The position numbers were made by a program, and so were the translations under genes. Of a DNA stretch of 64,000 bases, positions 7,742 to 16,033 are shown piece by piece. The notes below the pieces were generated by a model, which saw only the letters and a program-made list of their open reading frames with translations, searched no databases and was not told the origin of the DNA. The stretch lies in contig JASCOD010000007.1 of the NCBI GenBank assembly GCA_029959615.1, forward strand, positions 1-64,000. Direction: 5' to 3'. The stretch is from Flavobacteriaceae bacterium PS02338 (GTDB lineage: Bacteria; Bacteroidota; Bacteroidia; Sphingobacteriales; Sphingobacteriaceae). How positions within the stretch are numbered: the stretch's first letter is position 1; each line of letters begins with the position of its first letter.

Positions 7742-9520
7742 ATGAGTAGTTATGATGAGGTTACTGCTGCGGTTTATGAGACCCTTGCAAACCGTGAGAC
7801 CGTGATTGTGATGGAAGATGAAGCCAAGGAAGTCCTTGGTTTTCTTAAATCACAATTCTGTTTAATTATTCATACCGAATACCTCGGATCCGACGGAACT
7901 GGTCAGGATATTACTTTTAATTTAATCTTGCCTAAAAGTTTCCCATTGGTATTGCCTAAGATTTACATTGATTGTAGTCAAGTTGAAAAATACAGGTATC
8001 TGCCGCATGTCAATGTCACCAGTGGTCACATTTGTACATTTGACGAAGAAACTACTAGGCCTGATCCCAAAAATCCGGTTGGTGTTGTTCTCGATTGCGT
8101 GAAAAGGGCTAAGCAAATTATCGAGGATGGTCTCAGAGGCGCAAATTTCAAGGATTATGAGGATGAATTCATGACTTATTGGATGAACAGTTATGACGAT
8201 GAACCAAAAATCCTCGCAGATACTCTTTGTTTGTTTAGTGCTGAGCCAGATGCCACCAAGCTTGAGATGATCAAGCTATCAAAGAAGGTTGCAACTTTTG
8301 AATATGTGCTCCATCAAAATGATGATGATGCGAAGCGTTTTTTGAAATATCTGGAAGATAAAGCCATTACCCACACAATCACGACGGTATGCCATCTCGG
8401 CCGTATTCCGTTTGACTTTAAGCCACCATTTTCCCGTAGAAATAAGGATATCAAAAGAATGGTTGCTACATTGCCTGCTCAGGTATCTACCAAATTTAAA
8501 TCATATATCAATTCAAAATCATCACCTAAAAATGTTACTGCGTCCGTCACTGTTAACGGAGAGCAGCATCTGATTGGGTGGAGGCATACTGAATTCAAGC
8601 CAGTAGGTAAACGAAACGGATTCCGTAAAGGTAAAACCAACAACTTTGAATTGTTATCCAGTTTGCAGGCTACTGATTTTGTAAATAGGTGTCATTTCAT
8701 GGTGCTGTCCACTTTGCAGAAGCAAATGAGAACAGATGGCATAACCGCAAAACAACCTAGAAGAAAACTGCTCGTTGCTGGATTAGGCAGTATAGGCTCT
8801 AATCTGATCCAATTTCTGAATAGTGATACCTCCACGGAATTTATGCTGGTAGATCCTGATTATCTCACACTTGATAACCTTAACCGCCATTTTCTTGGGT
8901 TCGAGTCGCTTTGGAAGTATAAAGCTAAAGCCATGCATGATTATCTGCTCTACAAAAATCCATTGCAAAAGGTTACCTATTTCGAAGCCACGATTGACTC
9001 TTTCTTTGAGCATGGTCGTAAGCTTATCGAGGAAATGGATTACCTATTTTTAGTGACAGGAAAAGCAAATGTGGATGAATACATGTCCGCAAAGTGTCGA
9101 GCTGATGAAATGAATAAGCCGCTCTTTATTTTGTGGGTCGAACCTTATTTAAGTGCCGGTCATTGTTTGTACCTACATCCTGATGATAGGGGATACTTAG
9201 AGTTTTTCGATCAGGATGACTTTTTTAAGAACAACGTTATCGAAAAAGCTGCCTATATGGAAAATCATCCGCTATTGAGCCTCAAACAGTCAGGATGTCA
9301 CACCAGTTATGTTCCTTACGGATTGAATGCCGTTGCGCAATTTCTCAGTGCGATTTTTCCCGAAGTTAACGCAATCCTAAATCAAAGTATAAAAACTTCG
9401 AAAGCCATCACCTGGATAGGTGATTTACAACAAATTACAGAACTGGGTATTGCAGTTAAAAACAATATGATAGAATTGAAACATGGCTCCTTAATTATTG
9501 ATGAGAATGGAACGATATAA
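7742..9520 (+). CDS. cap2: CBASS Cap2, E2-E1 ubiquitin-transfer-like fusion
   Basis: A 592-residue fusion. Residues ~1-160 are E2-like: LPHVN then GHICTF with the predicted catalytic Cys98. From residue ~340 comes the E1/ThiF adenylation domain: the nucleotide loop GLGSIGSN near 346, VDPDYLTLDNLNRH with the conserved Asp and Arg, and the E1 catalytic cysteine Cys519 in SGCHTSY. Cap2 adenylates the C-terminus of the cognate CD-NTase and attaches it to cellular targets, priming cyclase activity. Length and domain order fit the family. The 3' end overlaps cap3, indicating translational coupling. Confidence 0.92.
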   Translation: MSSYDEVTAAVYETLANRETVIVMEDEAKEVLGFLKSQFCLIIHTEYLGSDGTGQDITFNLILPKSFPLVLPKIYIDCSQVEKYRYLPHVNVTSGHICTFDEETTRPDPKNPVGVVLDCVKRAKQIIEDGLRGANFKDYEDEFMTYWMNSYDDEPKILADTLCLFSAEPDATKLEMIKLSKKVATFEYVLHQNDDDAKRFLKYLEDKAITHTITTVCHLGRIPFDFKPPFSRRNKDIKRMVATLPAQVSTKFKSYINSKSSPKNVTASVTVNGEQHLIGWRHTEFKPVGKRNGFRKGKTNNFELLSSLQATDFVNRCHFMVLSTLQKQMRTDGITAKQPRRKLLVAGLGSIGSNLIQFLNSDTSTEFMLVDPDYLTLDNLNRHFLGFESLWKYKAKAMHDYLLYKNPLQKVTYFEATIDSFFEHGRKLIEEMDYLFLVTGKANVDEYMSAKCRADEMNKPLFILWVEPYLSAGHCLYLHPDDRGYLEFFDQDDFFKNNVIEKAAYMENHPLLSLKQSGCHTSYVPYGLNAVAQFLSAIFPEVNAILNQSIKTSKAITWIGDLQQITELGIAVKNNMIELKHGSLIIDENGTI

Positions 9521-9965
9521 GCTGCCCGGTTTTGAACTGATTCTTCAGCCAAATGTGTTGAGAATTATGGAATCCTTCATACAAGACGACAACAAAAAGC
9601 ATGAAAGTGGTGGGATTTTACTTGGCCAAATTAAAGATGGTAAGATTTACGTTCAGAAAGCTTCAACGCCATGCAAATTTGACCGGTCGGGAAGATATTA
9701 TTTTCATAGAGATAAAGATGCCGCTCAAATCATCATAGATTTTGAATTTGCTAACAGTGGTGGGAGTGTTATTTATCTCGGTGAGTGGCATACTCATCCA
9801 GAAGCTGTCCCGACACCTTCTTCGCAAGACAGGAGGATGATTAAAGGTCAATATAATAATGGAACATTAAATGTTCCATTTGTATTGATGATTATTCAAG
9901 GAACATCCGATAGATTTGTTTCCTCTTTTGATGGAGACAGCATATCCCTCGGTAAACTTATTTGA
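9501..9965 (+). CDS. cap3: CBASS Cap3, JAMM/JAB deconjugating protease
   Basis: About 154 residues with the JAMM zinc-peptidase signature: a Glu in HESGGILLG, then EWHTHP with the two metal-binding His residues and SSQD supplying the Asp. Cap3 removes Cap2-linked CD-NTase from its targets, opposing Cap2. The start is ambiguous: TTG 9498, ATG 9501 and ATG 9507 are in frame, and I chose the first ATG. It overlaps the end of cap2 by about 20 bp. It is the last gene of the CBASS operon; 560 bp of non-coding DNA follow. Confidence 0.9.
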   Translation: MRMERYKLPGFELILQPNVLRIMESFIQDDNKKHESGGILLGQIKDGKIYVQKASTPCKFDRSGRYYFHRDKDAAQIIIDFEFANSGGSVIYLGEWHTHPEAVPTPSSQDRRMIKGQYNNGTLNVPFVLMIIQGTSDRFVSSFDGDSISLGKLI

Positions 9966-10268
9966 TGGTTATTGTTTTTTAAATAATCTTATAGTATTGC
10001 CAAGTTAGAAAAATCATTCGTCGGGAGCTGGATCTTAAGTGGCCATTAATGCTCCATTTTCCAGATCTGAGAGGTTTTTCTCAAAGGTTTTGGATATTCG
10101 GTCGTAATAGACGGTTATAGGTTCGAAAATAATAACATGATGGTGCATTAACCAGGGACAAGGACACTCGCAAGGCGGATGCTATAAATTATCATCATCA
10201 ATTTTGCAAATTGACGATGATAATTTAAGGGTGTTCTATACATTTTAGCCTTCAAATTGACAACAAAA

Positions 10269-10366
10269 CGGTTCAACTTTTACCCCGTATCCTAGCATTG
10301 ATTCCTTTCTAGGTCAATTAAAACCCTTAAATCCTCGATAAATCGGTTCAAGTTCTCCCTCGTATC
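10269..10366. repeat. pair of 23-bp imperfect direct repeats (att-like)
   Basis: Positions 10269-10291 and 10344-10366 match at 19 of 23 bases; both start CGGTTCAA and end CGTATC, with a period of 75 bp. They lie between the CBASS operon and the integrase gene, directly before a terminator hairpin, where the attachment site of an integrating element is expected. The core resembles a tRNA T-arm but lacks the invariant C61, so I do not call a tRNA fragment. The rest of the 9966-10554 gap holds only the terminator and the palindrome listed separately. Confidence 0.5.
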
Positions 10367-10377
10367 GCCCACTTCCA

Positions 10378-10414
10378 AAAAAGCCTTGTTTTCATAGCGA
10401 AAACGAGGCTTTTT
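10378..10414. terminator. intrinsic terminator upstream of the integrase
   Basis: A 16-bp stem (AAAAAGCCTTGTTTTC 10378-10393 against 10399-10414, one G-U pair) with a 5-base loop and T-rich flanks on both strands. It can end transcription from either side and separates the defence region from the integrase. Confidence 0.8.
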
Positions 10415-10496
10415 GCATTTATAGCCTCTTATTTTCGTATATTATCAATGTCAACAACGTTCATTTTTGCATGGTTTTTTGTTAAACTGACCATAA

Positions 10497-10529
10497 ATGT
10501 TTTAAAAATGTTTTAAAATTTTAAAACAT
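10497..10529. promoter_or_regulatory. palindromic operator-like site before the integrase
   Basis: Two direct copies of ATGTTTTAAAA (10497-10507, 10508-10518) are followed by its exact inverse (10519-10529), so 10508-10529 is a perfect 22-bp palindrome. It ends 25 bp before the preferred integrase start at 10555. The layout suits a repressor operator or an integrase arm-type site. Confidence 0.6.
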
Positions 10530-10554
10530 GAAATCGGTCATAATTTTAAGATTT

Positions 10555-11877
10555 ATGGCAACTGTAAGAGAAGTAGTTCTTCCCCACACACAAAAGAAGG
10601 ATGGTACCTGGAATGTAAAGATTCGGATTAGTTTCAAGAGGAAATCATCCTATATCGATACTCAGCACTTCGTCGGACAAAAGCAACTTCGTAAGGATTT
10701 TACAATCAGGGACGAGTTCATATTGACAATACTCAATCCGGTGATAGATTCGTACAGAAAGCGAATCTCAGAACTTGGGGAAAGTCTGGAGCTATACACC
10801 TCAAAAAGTCTTGCAGAATATCTGACCAGGACTGAAGCTACAGCAGAAAGCATATACATCATAGCATTTGGTGGGGAGCAAATTAGTTTTCTGGATAAAC
10901 AAAAGAGAACGGGAAGCAGGAATGATCTGAGAAAAGTGGTCAATAGCCTTCGGGACTATTTTAAGTCCGAATTTGTGCCCATAACAGAAATAAGATCCAA
11001 GATGCTCGAAGATTATGAAAGGTATCTTCGTTCGGAGAGAACCCTACTTAGACCCGACCGATTTGGCAACCTTCTGGAAAGAAAGTCCAAAGGATTGAGC
11101 GATATAGGGCTCCACAATCATATGAGAGATCTGAGAATACTATTCAATGCTGCGGTCAAACAATTCAACGATCCGGAGCTAGGTATTATGATTATCAAGC
11201 ATTATCCCTTTGAGAAGTATAAAATCGTTTCTCCGCCAGATACCAATAAGAGAAAACTATCCGTAGAGGATATCCTAAAGATAAGGGATGCTGAACTTCC
11301 CAAAAACACAAGAACTGAAATGGCAAGAGATCTGTTTATGCTGAGCTTCTACTTATGCGGAATGAACCCTATTGATCTTTATAGACTGCCAGGGGAGCTA
11401 AAGGATAAAGATGGCAGGTTAGATTATAATCGTTCAAAGACAAAGGGTAGGAGAAAGGATAAGGCATTTATCAGCATCAGGATACCTGATGTTGCGAGAT
11501 CGATTCTTTCTAAGTATTGCGGAACCTTGAACACAAGATACGCTTCGCATGAGAACTTCGATAGGGCGCTAAGTTTCGGAATGAGAAAGATAGGAGCCCA
11601 TCTTGGAATCAAGAAGCTCCAATTTTATGATGCGAGACATGCATTTGCTGATCTGGCCAGAAATAAATGTGGGTTTCAGAAGGATGACGTTGCGATGGCA
11701 TTAAATCATAAAGACAACAGCAATTCCGTTACCGATGTTTATCTGAGTAAAGATTGGACTATTGTCGATAGGCTTCAAAGAGGGGTTTTGTCACTCTTTA
11801 ATGCACCTGCAAAAACTGGATTTTGTCACTTTACAACATTTTGTATCACCGCAAGTAATCACCCTAGAGAATTTTAA
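10555..11877 (+). CDS. tyrosine recombinase / ICE integrase
   Basis: About 440 residues from the ATG at 10555; MATVREVVLPHTQKKDG is the usual N-terminus of Bacteroidota element integrases, so I prefer it to the ATG at 10528, which lies in a palindrome. An Arm-DNA-binding domain and SAM-like core domain precede the catalytic half. FYLCGMNPIDLYRL replaces the usual Arg I box, as in IntDOT. FYDARHAF is the Arg II region with Tyr where the first His usually is, LNHKDN supplies His, and DVYLSKD the probable catalytic Tyr. The ~25-residue tail after LFNAP is unusual. It could integrate and excise the element to its right, or a separate defence island; the window does not decide. Confidence 0.85.
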   Translation: MATVREVVLPHTQKKDGTWNVKIRISFKRKSSYIDTQHFVGQKQLRKDFTIRDEFILTILNPVIDSYRKRISELGESLELYTSKSLAEYLTRTEATAESIYIIAFGGEQISFLDKQKRTGSRNDLRKVVNSLRDYFKSEFVPITEIRSKMLEDYERYLRSERTLLRPDRFGNLLERKSKGLSDIGLHNHMRDLRILFNAAVKQFNDPELGIMIIKHYPFEKYKIVSPPDTNKRKLSVEDILKIRDAELPKNTRTEMARDLFMLSFYLCGMNPIDLYRLPGELKDKDGRLDYNRSKTKGRRKDKAFISIRIPDVARSILSKYCGTLNTRYASHENFDRALSFGMRKIGAHLGIKKLQFYDARHAFADLARNKCGFQKDDVAMALNHKDNSNSVTDVYLSKDWTIVDRLQRGVLSLFNAPAKTGFCHFTTFCITASNHPREF

Positions 11878-12016
11878 TGTCTATTACGAAAGAATGTAAT
11901 TTAGTCTATTTAGGAATGTCGTTTGTAATAATTGTCGATTATAAGTAAGTTGTATGTATGGTTTTGTTGCTGTACAATAGAATTTTAATCATTTGTAAAC
12001 ATTAAATTTGAATATC

Positions 12017-12163
12017 ATGAAAAACTTGATCCTGTTTTTTTTGACCTGCGTTATTGCCACAGGCGCATTTCTGTCAGGGCTTAGTATGAAAAACCCATTG
12101 CCAGCATTTATTGTAGGTTTTGGAGTATGGATACTTTTTATTTATAGAATGGCACGCAAATAG
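12017..12163 (+). CDS. small two-helix membrane protein (48 aa)
   Basis: A 48-codon ATG frame: residues 4-20 form one hydrophobic helix, a short SMKNPLP turn follows, and residues 30-43 form a second, ending in a basic MARK tail. Composition and length are typical of a real small inner-membrane protein. No family is recognised. It stands alone after the integrase gene. Confidence 0.5.
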   Translation: MKNLILFFLTCVIATGAFLSGLSMKNPLPAFIVGFGVWILFIYRMARK

Positions 12164-12955
12164 TTATTGCAATAATCTATTTCTTTCATTCGAAGTATAT
12201 TTTAAAGTTAGATTGGGAGCTTTAACAAACTGAGTTATTTGATGCTTTCCGTGTAATTTTTTTCTGTTATTATGCCAGTAATAACGGTTTAATAAGTGTT
12301 CCGAAATTGTTTTTGTCTTTTTCAAAAGGTATATTTTGAAAGAGAATTTAAATATTTCTAGGCATGCCATTTATTTTAATCACCATTCAAAAGAAACGGA
12401 GATACCCTTTCGAATATCCCCGCCATCTAAATTAACGCTCTCAAGTTTAAATTTACGGAAAATAAAATTAGCCCAAAAGAAAAAAATGATATTTGTAGTT
12501 GGAGCGAAGTAATTATTATCTATTGCCTTTATTGCAAGCCATTAGTGCAACGGTGCTTGTGCTTTTCATCTCTTAGCATTTATTTGCCCAAAAATCGCTC
12601 TTTCTCTTTTAAAAAAATATACCAATATACTGGCTCTGCTATATAGAACAAGTGGTCTGTGCGCCACAGACCACGGTTAAAGAGAATTGATTGATTTTTT
12701 CTTCCCAACTCTTTTCAATTCAGCTTTATGATATGATGATATAGGCTCTTTATCGTTAAAGAAAGTAAAATATTATAATCCAATGCTTGCTTTACCAATG
12801 GTTAGTAACAAATCACTATAAATACGTGTTTCTCTCTTTACAGGATGGCGTCTATTTAAAGTAAACATCCACCATTCTTTTTCCCTTACCACCATTTTTC
12901 GGTTTTATTGGTTTTTTAACGGATTTTAGTAAGTTCTCATAAACATATGCTTCCT
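12164..12955. other. non-coding, probably decayed stretch with one strong hairpin
   Basis: No intact ORF worth reporting. A 10-bp perfect stem with a 3-base loop lies at 12652-12674 (GTGGTCTGTG, CGC, CACAGACCAC) without a T-run. On the minus strand around 12850-12955 a short frame (KKPIKPKNGGKGKRMVDVYF) continues downstream of the toxin remnant and may be debris. Confidence 0.4.
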
Positions 12956-13353
12956 TTACCAACTCTCCATACTTAGCCCCTCTATCTCATTGAAATGTTT
13001 ATCTCTGGTAACCAAAATCAAATTATGCTGTTTTGCAATTGCTGCAATCCAAATGTCGTTTGAAGGGATAGGTTTGCCTTTTTTGAATAGGTTTGCAGTA
13101 ATTTCTCCGTAATGCTGGGAGGTATTACCATCAACATCGATTAAGCTACATAGGGTTAAAAATCATTCAGCTTTTTAAGGTGTTTTGTTTTATTGATGAC
13201 GCGGTTAATTCCAATATACAACTCGCCCAAAACTATAGTAGGAATATAAAAATCGCCAAGTTGGTTAACTTTATTTGCTATATCCATATTGCCAGAAAAG
13301 ACTTCAATAACAATATTGGTGTCAAGGCAATAGTTATTTCCAGTCATTTTCAT
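12956..13353 (-). pseudogene. VapC-like PIN-domain toxin, frameshifted
   Basis: The first 65 codons read as a PIN domain start: YCLDTNIVIEVFSG with the first acidic residue, then PTIVLGELYIG with the second. After KKLNDF the frame hits TAA in a T-run (13158-13163); one extra T would continue into LFKKGKPIPSNDIWIAAIAK and LILVTRDKHF, the remaining PIN acidic motifs, ending with TAA at 12956-12958. All four PIN acidic motifs are thus present across two frames. Either a one-base deletion has inactivated the toxin or this is a homopolymer error. An intact VapC would be a tRNA- or rRNA-cleaving RNase neutralised by the antitoxin encoded upstream. Confidence 0.82.
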
Positions 13354-13561
13354 CTATTGTTTCGCAGGCTTCGGTAATGGCTTCGCTCATTTTAAGTGCA
13401 TCCTGCTTCGATATTATGCCCACGAAATCATAAATATTAACTTTTTTTATGCTTTTTGTAACCTCTTTATCTTTACGGAAACGGATAAGCTTTAAGACCT
13501 CCAAATTCTTCAAAAGGTTTATCGCTTCCTCATTTAAAATATCTAACGTTACTGTTTTCAT
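13334..13561 (-). CDS. VapB-like antitoxin
   Basis: A 75-residue acidic protein; the N-terminal half (MKTVTLDILNEEAINLLKNLE) resembles the dimerising DNA-binding part of VapB/Phd-type antitoxins and the C-terminal half (SEAITEACETIDENDWK) would wrap the toxin. It overlaps the PIN toxin frame by 20 bp, the classic toxin-antitoxin layout. It lies 3 bp downstream of the XRE regulator gene, so all three may be one minus-strand operon. With the toxin frameshifted, the antitoxin may now be an orphan. Confidence 0.7.
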   Translation of the reverse strand: MKTVTLDILNEEAINLLKNLEVLKLIRFRKDKEVTKSIKKVNIYDFVGIISKQDALKMSEAITEACETIDENDWK

Positions 13562-13564
13562 AAC

Positions 13565-13966
13565 TTATCCCTCCTTTACCTTTAAGGTAGTAGTTTTGGT
13601 TTCTTGTTTATTGCTTTTGCCAGCAAGCTCTGCCCTTAAGCGTTCTATTTCCTCGTCTTTTTTGTCTATTTCTCCCTTAAAATAACTAATCACTTCTGTG
13701 ATTGGGTGATTAATTTGATCATGGGAGAATATATTGTTATTTATAATGACTTTTTCGTCAAAGTTTTTTATCGTTTCAACAGAAGCGTTTAATACTTTTG
13801 ATGCTTGCTCTAATTGTTCTTCCGAAACTTTTTCTTTATTTTCCATCTTTGATACGTTTTGTTGGGCAATGCCCATTTCTTTGGCAAAGGTATCCTGTTT
13901 CATTCCCCTAAGCAAACGAATTTTACGAATATTCTGACCTATATGTACGTTACTTGAGGTATTCAT
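13565..13966 (-). CDS. XRE-family HTH transcriptional regulator
   Basis: About 133 residues from the ATG at 13964-13966 (MNTSSNVHIGQNIR); an upstream in-frame start at 13999 would add 11 residues and overlap the promoter-like region. The HTH_3 fold covers roughly residues 8-65: IRKIRLLRGMKQDTFAKEMG, then IAQQNVSKMEN. The second half has a charged coiled coil (EIDKKDEEIERLRAELAGK), likely for oligomerisation. TATATTTG on the minus strand (13988-13995) fits the Bacteroidota -7 element just upstream. It probably autoregulates the operon with the VapBC-like genes. Confidence 0.8.
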   Translation of the reverse strand: MNTSSNVHIGQNIRKIRLLRGMKQDTFAKEMGIAQQNVSKMENKEKVSEEQLEQASKVLNASVETIKNFDEKVIINNNIFSHDQINHPITEVISYFKGEIDKKDEEIERLRAELAGKSNKQETKTTTLKVKEG

Positions 13967-14164
13967 TTTTGAAACATCCTTTGCTAACAAATATAACAAA
14001 AAACATAGCTATTCTGAAATCGTGTATCAGGGGTGTATTTTACACCCCATACCGCCTAGATATTTCTATTTCGTTTGGGTAAATTTGTTTAACACTGCCG
14101 ATAAATGGCAGATGTTATAAAAGAATTGATATTTTTGCTGTACTTATCAGTTAAAAAACTTTAG

Positions 14165-14360
14165 GTATAGTGCTTACGAGCCTTGCAACACAAATCTGAC
14201 AATTTGACCACGCAAGTGTAAGTTGAGCTGCCGTACCCTATATAGCTATAGGGCCGGTGCTCGCTTATGTTTAGTGGTGGTGCCTTTCCCTCAGGAAAGG
14301 TTGGCTTTGTCAGAGCCAGTGTTCATTAGACTTTGCGAGTTGCCGGCCCTATTGTATTTT
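14165..14360 (+). ncRNA. candidate structured RNA upstream of the tlpA-susCD operon
   Basis: A long-range stem pairs TAGGGCCGG (14249-14257) with CCGGCCCTA (14343-14351), extended inward by CTCGC/GCGAG. Inside are CCTTTCC/GGAAAGG (14283-14289, 14294-14300) and a TGGCT/AGCCA hairpin near 14302-14320. The self-complementary CCCTATATAGCTATAGGG overlaps the outer stem and could form an alternative fold. There is no ORF. A terminator follows at 14490. It could be a small RNA or a cis-regulatory leader; I recognise no Rfam class. Strand is assumed from the terminator polarity and the downstream operon. Confidence 0.4.
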
Positions 14361-14489
14361 GCAGTAATTCTGGTTTCTAAAAAGTTAAGGGCTCGTTAAA
14401 CCTAACGAGCAAATGAAAAACCGTTCTATACATTTGTACAATTTTTTAATTAGCGTGGTTAAGCGCAACCCAGAGTAGCGTTTGCCGCT

Positions 14490-14546
14490 AAAGGGCGGCT
14501 GGTTATTGCTATAGGTTAGTTAATTTTCACAGCCGCCCTTTTGTTT
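14490..14546 (+). terminator. intrinsic terminator
   Basis: A 12-bp perfect stem (AAAGGGCGGCTG at 14490-14501, its complement at 14530-14541) ending in TTTTGTTTT. The 28-base loop is long. It could end the candidate RNA or act as an attenuator 110 bp before the TlpA-like gene. Confidence 0.65.
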
Positions 14547-14656
14547 TAGCTTCTCGGGCGACTTTAGTGACTTGGGCGACATCGTCGCTGATGTTCCAAA
14601 AGTCCTTTGAAATTGAGTGGCACTACTAACACTTAACTAACTAAACTTAATTAAAA

Positions 14657-16033
14657 ATGATATTCAAAAAAATAACGGCTTTTGCCGTAATGGGTGTGCT
14701 ATGCCTAAGTTTTTCTGCTTTTGGGCAGGAGAATAGGGCAGTAGACGTAACCGCCAAAGGCATACAGATCGGGCAAGCCTTGCCCGATGTAGCCATAACC
14801 AACATACATAACTATAAAGACAAAGATGGTAAGCCTGCCACAACAGCAAATCTTTCAGATTTTAGGGGCAAGCTTTTAATACTTGATTTTTGGGCAACGT
14901 GGTGTAGCCCATGCGTGGCCATGATACCAAAGATGGACAGCCTGCAGAAAGTTTTTGGCGATAAGGTACAGTTTCTATCGGTAACCTACCAAAGCGAAAA
15001 GGAGGTATTACCCTTTTTGGAGAAGTTTGAAAAACAACGTGGCAAACATTATGATTTGCCTATAGTGACAAGCTCTAAGGAACTGCATAAACTTTTTCCG
15101 CATACAACATTGCCACACTATGTGTGGGTTGATGGGGGCGGGGTGGTAAATGCCATTACCGGACATGAGGAAGTAAATGCAGAAAATATCCGTAAGGCAG
15201 TTGTAAGTTCTGTAGAACTTGTACAGAAAAGGGATATGAAAGTGGCTTATGATATTGCACAGCCACTACTCATTAACGGTAATGGGGGAGAGGCGGCCAG
15301 TCTGCGCTACCATACCATGCTTACCGGATATTTGGACGGTCTTTCGCAAGGTTACAGTGTAACTACTATTGCAGACCCCAAGGGCAGAAAGGTAACCAGT
15401 AGGAACCAGAATATTATTAGTCTTTTTGCACTTGCCTACGGAGGGGACAGCTACTATTTTGGTAAAAACCGGATACTCCTTAATACCACACAAGACCACC
15501 TCTTCCGTTCGGGAAAAAACCTTAGGGGAGAGCCTCTGCGCAAATGGATGGCAGACGGACATGCCTTTTGCTACGAAGTACAGGTACAACCCGGACAGGG
15601 AAAGTCCGTATTTGAGATAATGAAACGTGATCTTGCAGTTAATTTTCCCATGTTTGATGTTAAGGTAGTCAATAAAAAGACCAAGTGTCTGGTATTGGTA
15701 CGTACATCTGAAAGGGATAAACTGGTCACTACGGGAGGGCAAACACTCAATCAGTTTACCCCAATGGAGTGCAAACTGGTAAATAGCACCCTGTCCGTTT
15801 TTTTGTCACGCCTAGAAATGCTGTATCTGTATAAGTTGCCTCCTCTGGTAGATACAACGGAATATAGCGGGTATATAGACCTCGCATTAAATTGTAACCT
15901 ATCTAACGTAGTGGAGATTAATAGAGAACTGGCACGTTACGATTTGCAACTGGTAGAGCAAGAAACCGAAACCGAACTGCTATCGATAACCGATAGCCCT
16001 GTGAATGGTAGCGGAGAAGGGAGGACGCAATGA
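14657..16033 (+). CDS. TlpA-like thioredoxin with DUF3738-like C-terminus
   Basis: A 458-residue exported protein. Residues 1-23 are a signal peptide (hydrophobic core, AFGQ cleavage region). Residues ~35-190 form a TlpA/AhpC-type thioredoxin domain with the redox motif WATWCSPC and a cis-Pro in TTLPH. The C-terminal ~250 residues resemble DUF3738 (TIGR03435), with ARYDLQLVEQETE near the end. It likely reduces periplasmic disulfides or handles a substrate for the outer-membrane transporter. Its stop overlaps the susC start (ATGA), so the two are translationally coupled. TlpA-DUF3738 genes often precede SusCD pairs in Bacteroidota. Confidence 0.85.
   Translation: MIFKKITAFAVMGVLCLSFSAFGQENRAVDVTAKGIQIGQALPDVAITNIHNYKDKDGKPATTANLSDFRGKLLILDFWATWCSPCVAMIPKMDSLQKVFGDKVQFLSVTYQSEKEVLPFLEKFEKQRGKHYDLPIVTSSKELHKLFPHTTLPHYVWVDGGGVVNAITGHEEVNAENIRKAVVSSVELVQKRDMKVAYDIAQPLLINGNGGEAASLRYHTMLTGYLDGLSQGYSVTTIADPKGRKVTSRNQNIISLFALAYGGDSYYFGKNRILLNTTQDHLFRSGKNLRGEPLRKWMADGHAFCYEVQVQPGQGKSVFEIMKRDLAVNFPMFDVKVVNKKTKCLVLVRTSERDKLVTTGGQTLNQFTPMECKLVNSTLSVFLSRLEMLYLYKLPPLVDTTEYSGYIDLALNCNLSNVVEINRELARYDLQLVEQETETELLSITDSPVNGSGEGRTQ

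Noticed and set aside
10341..10370. tRNA 3'-end fragment as attachment site
   Set aside because: The T-arm-like GGTTCAAG is not followed by the invariant C61 and no acceptor stem can be drawn.
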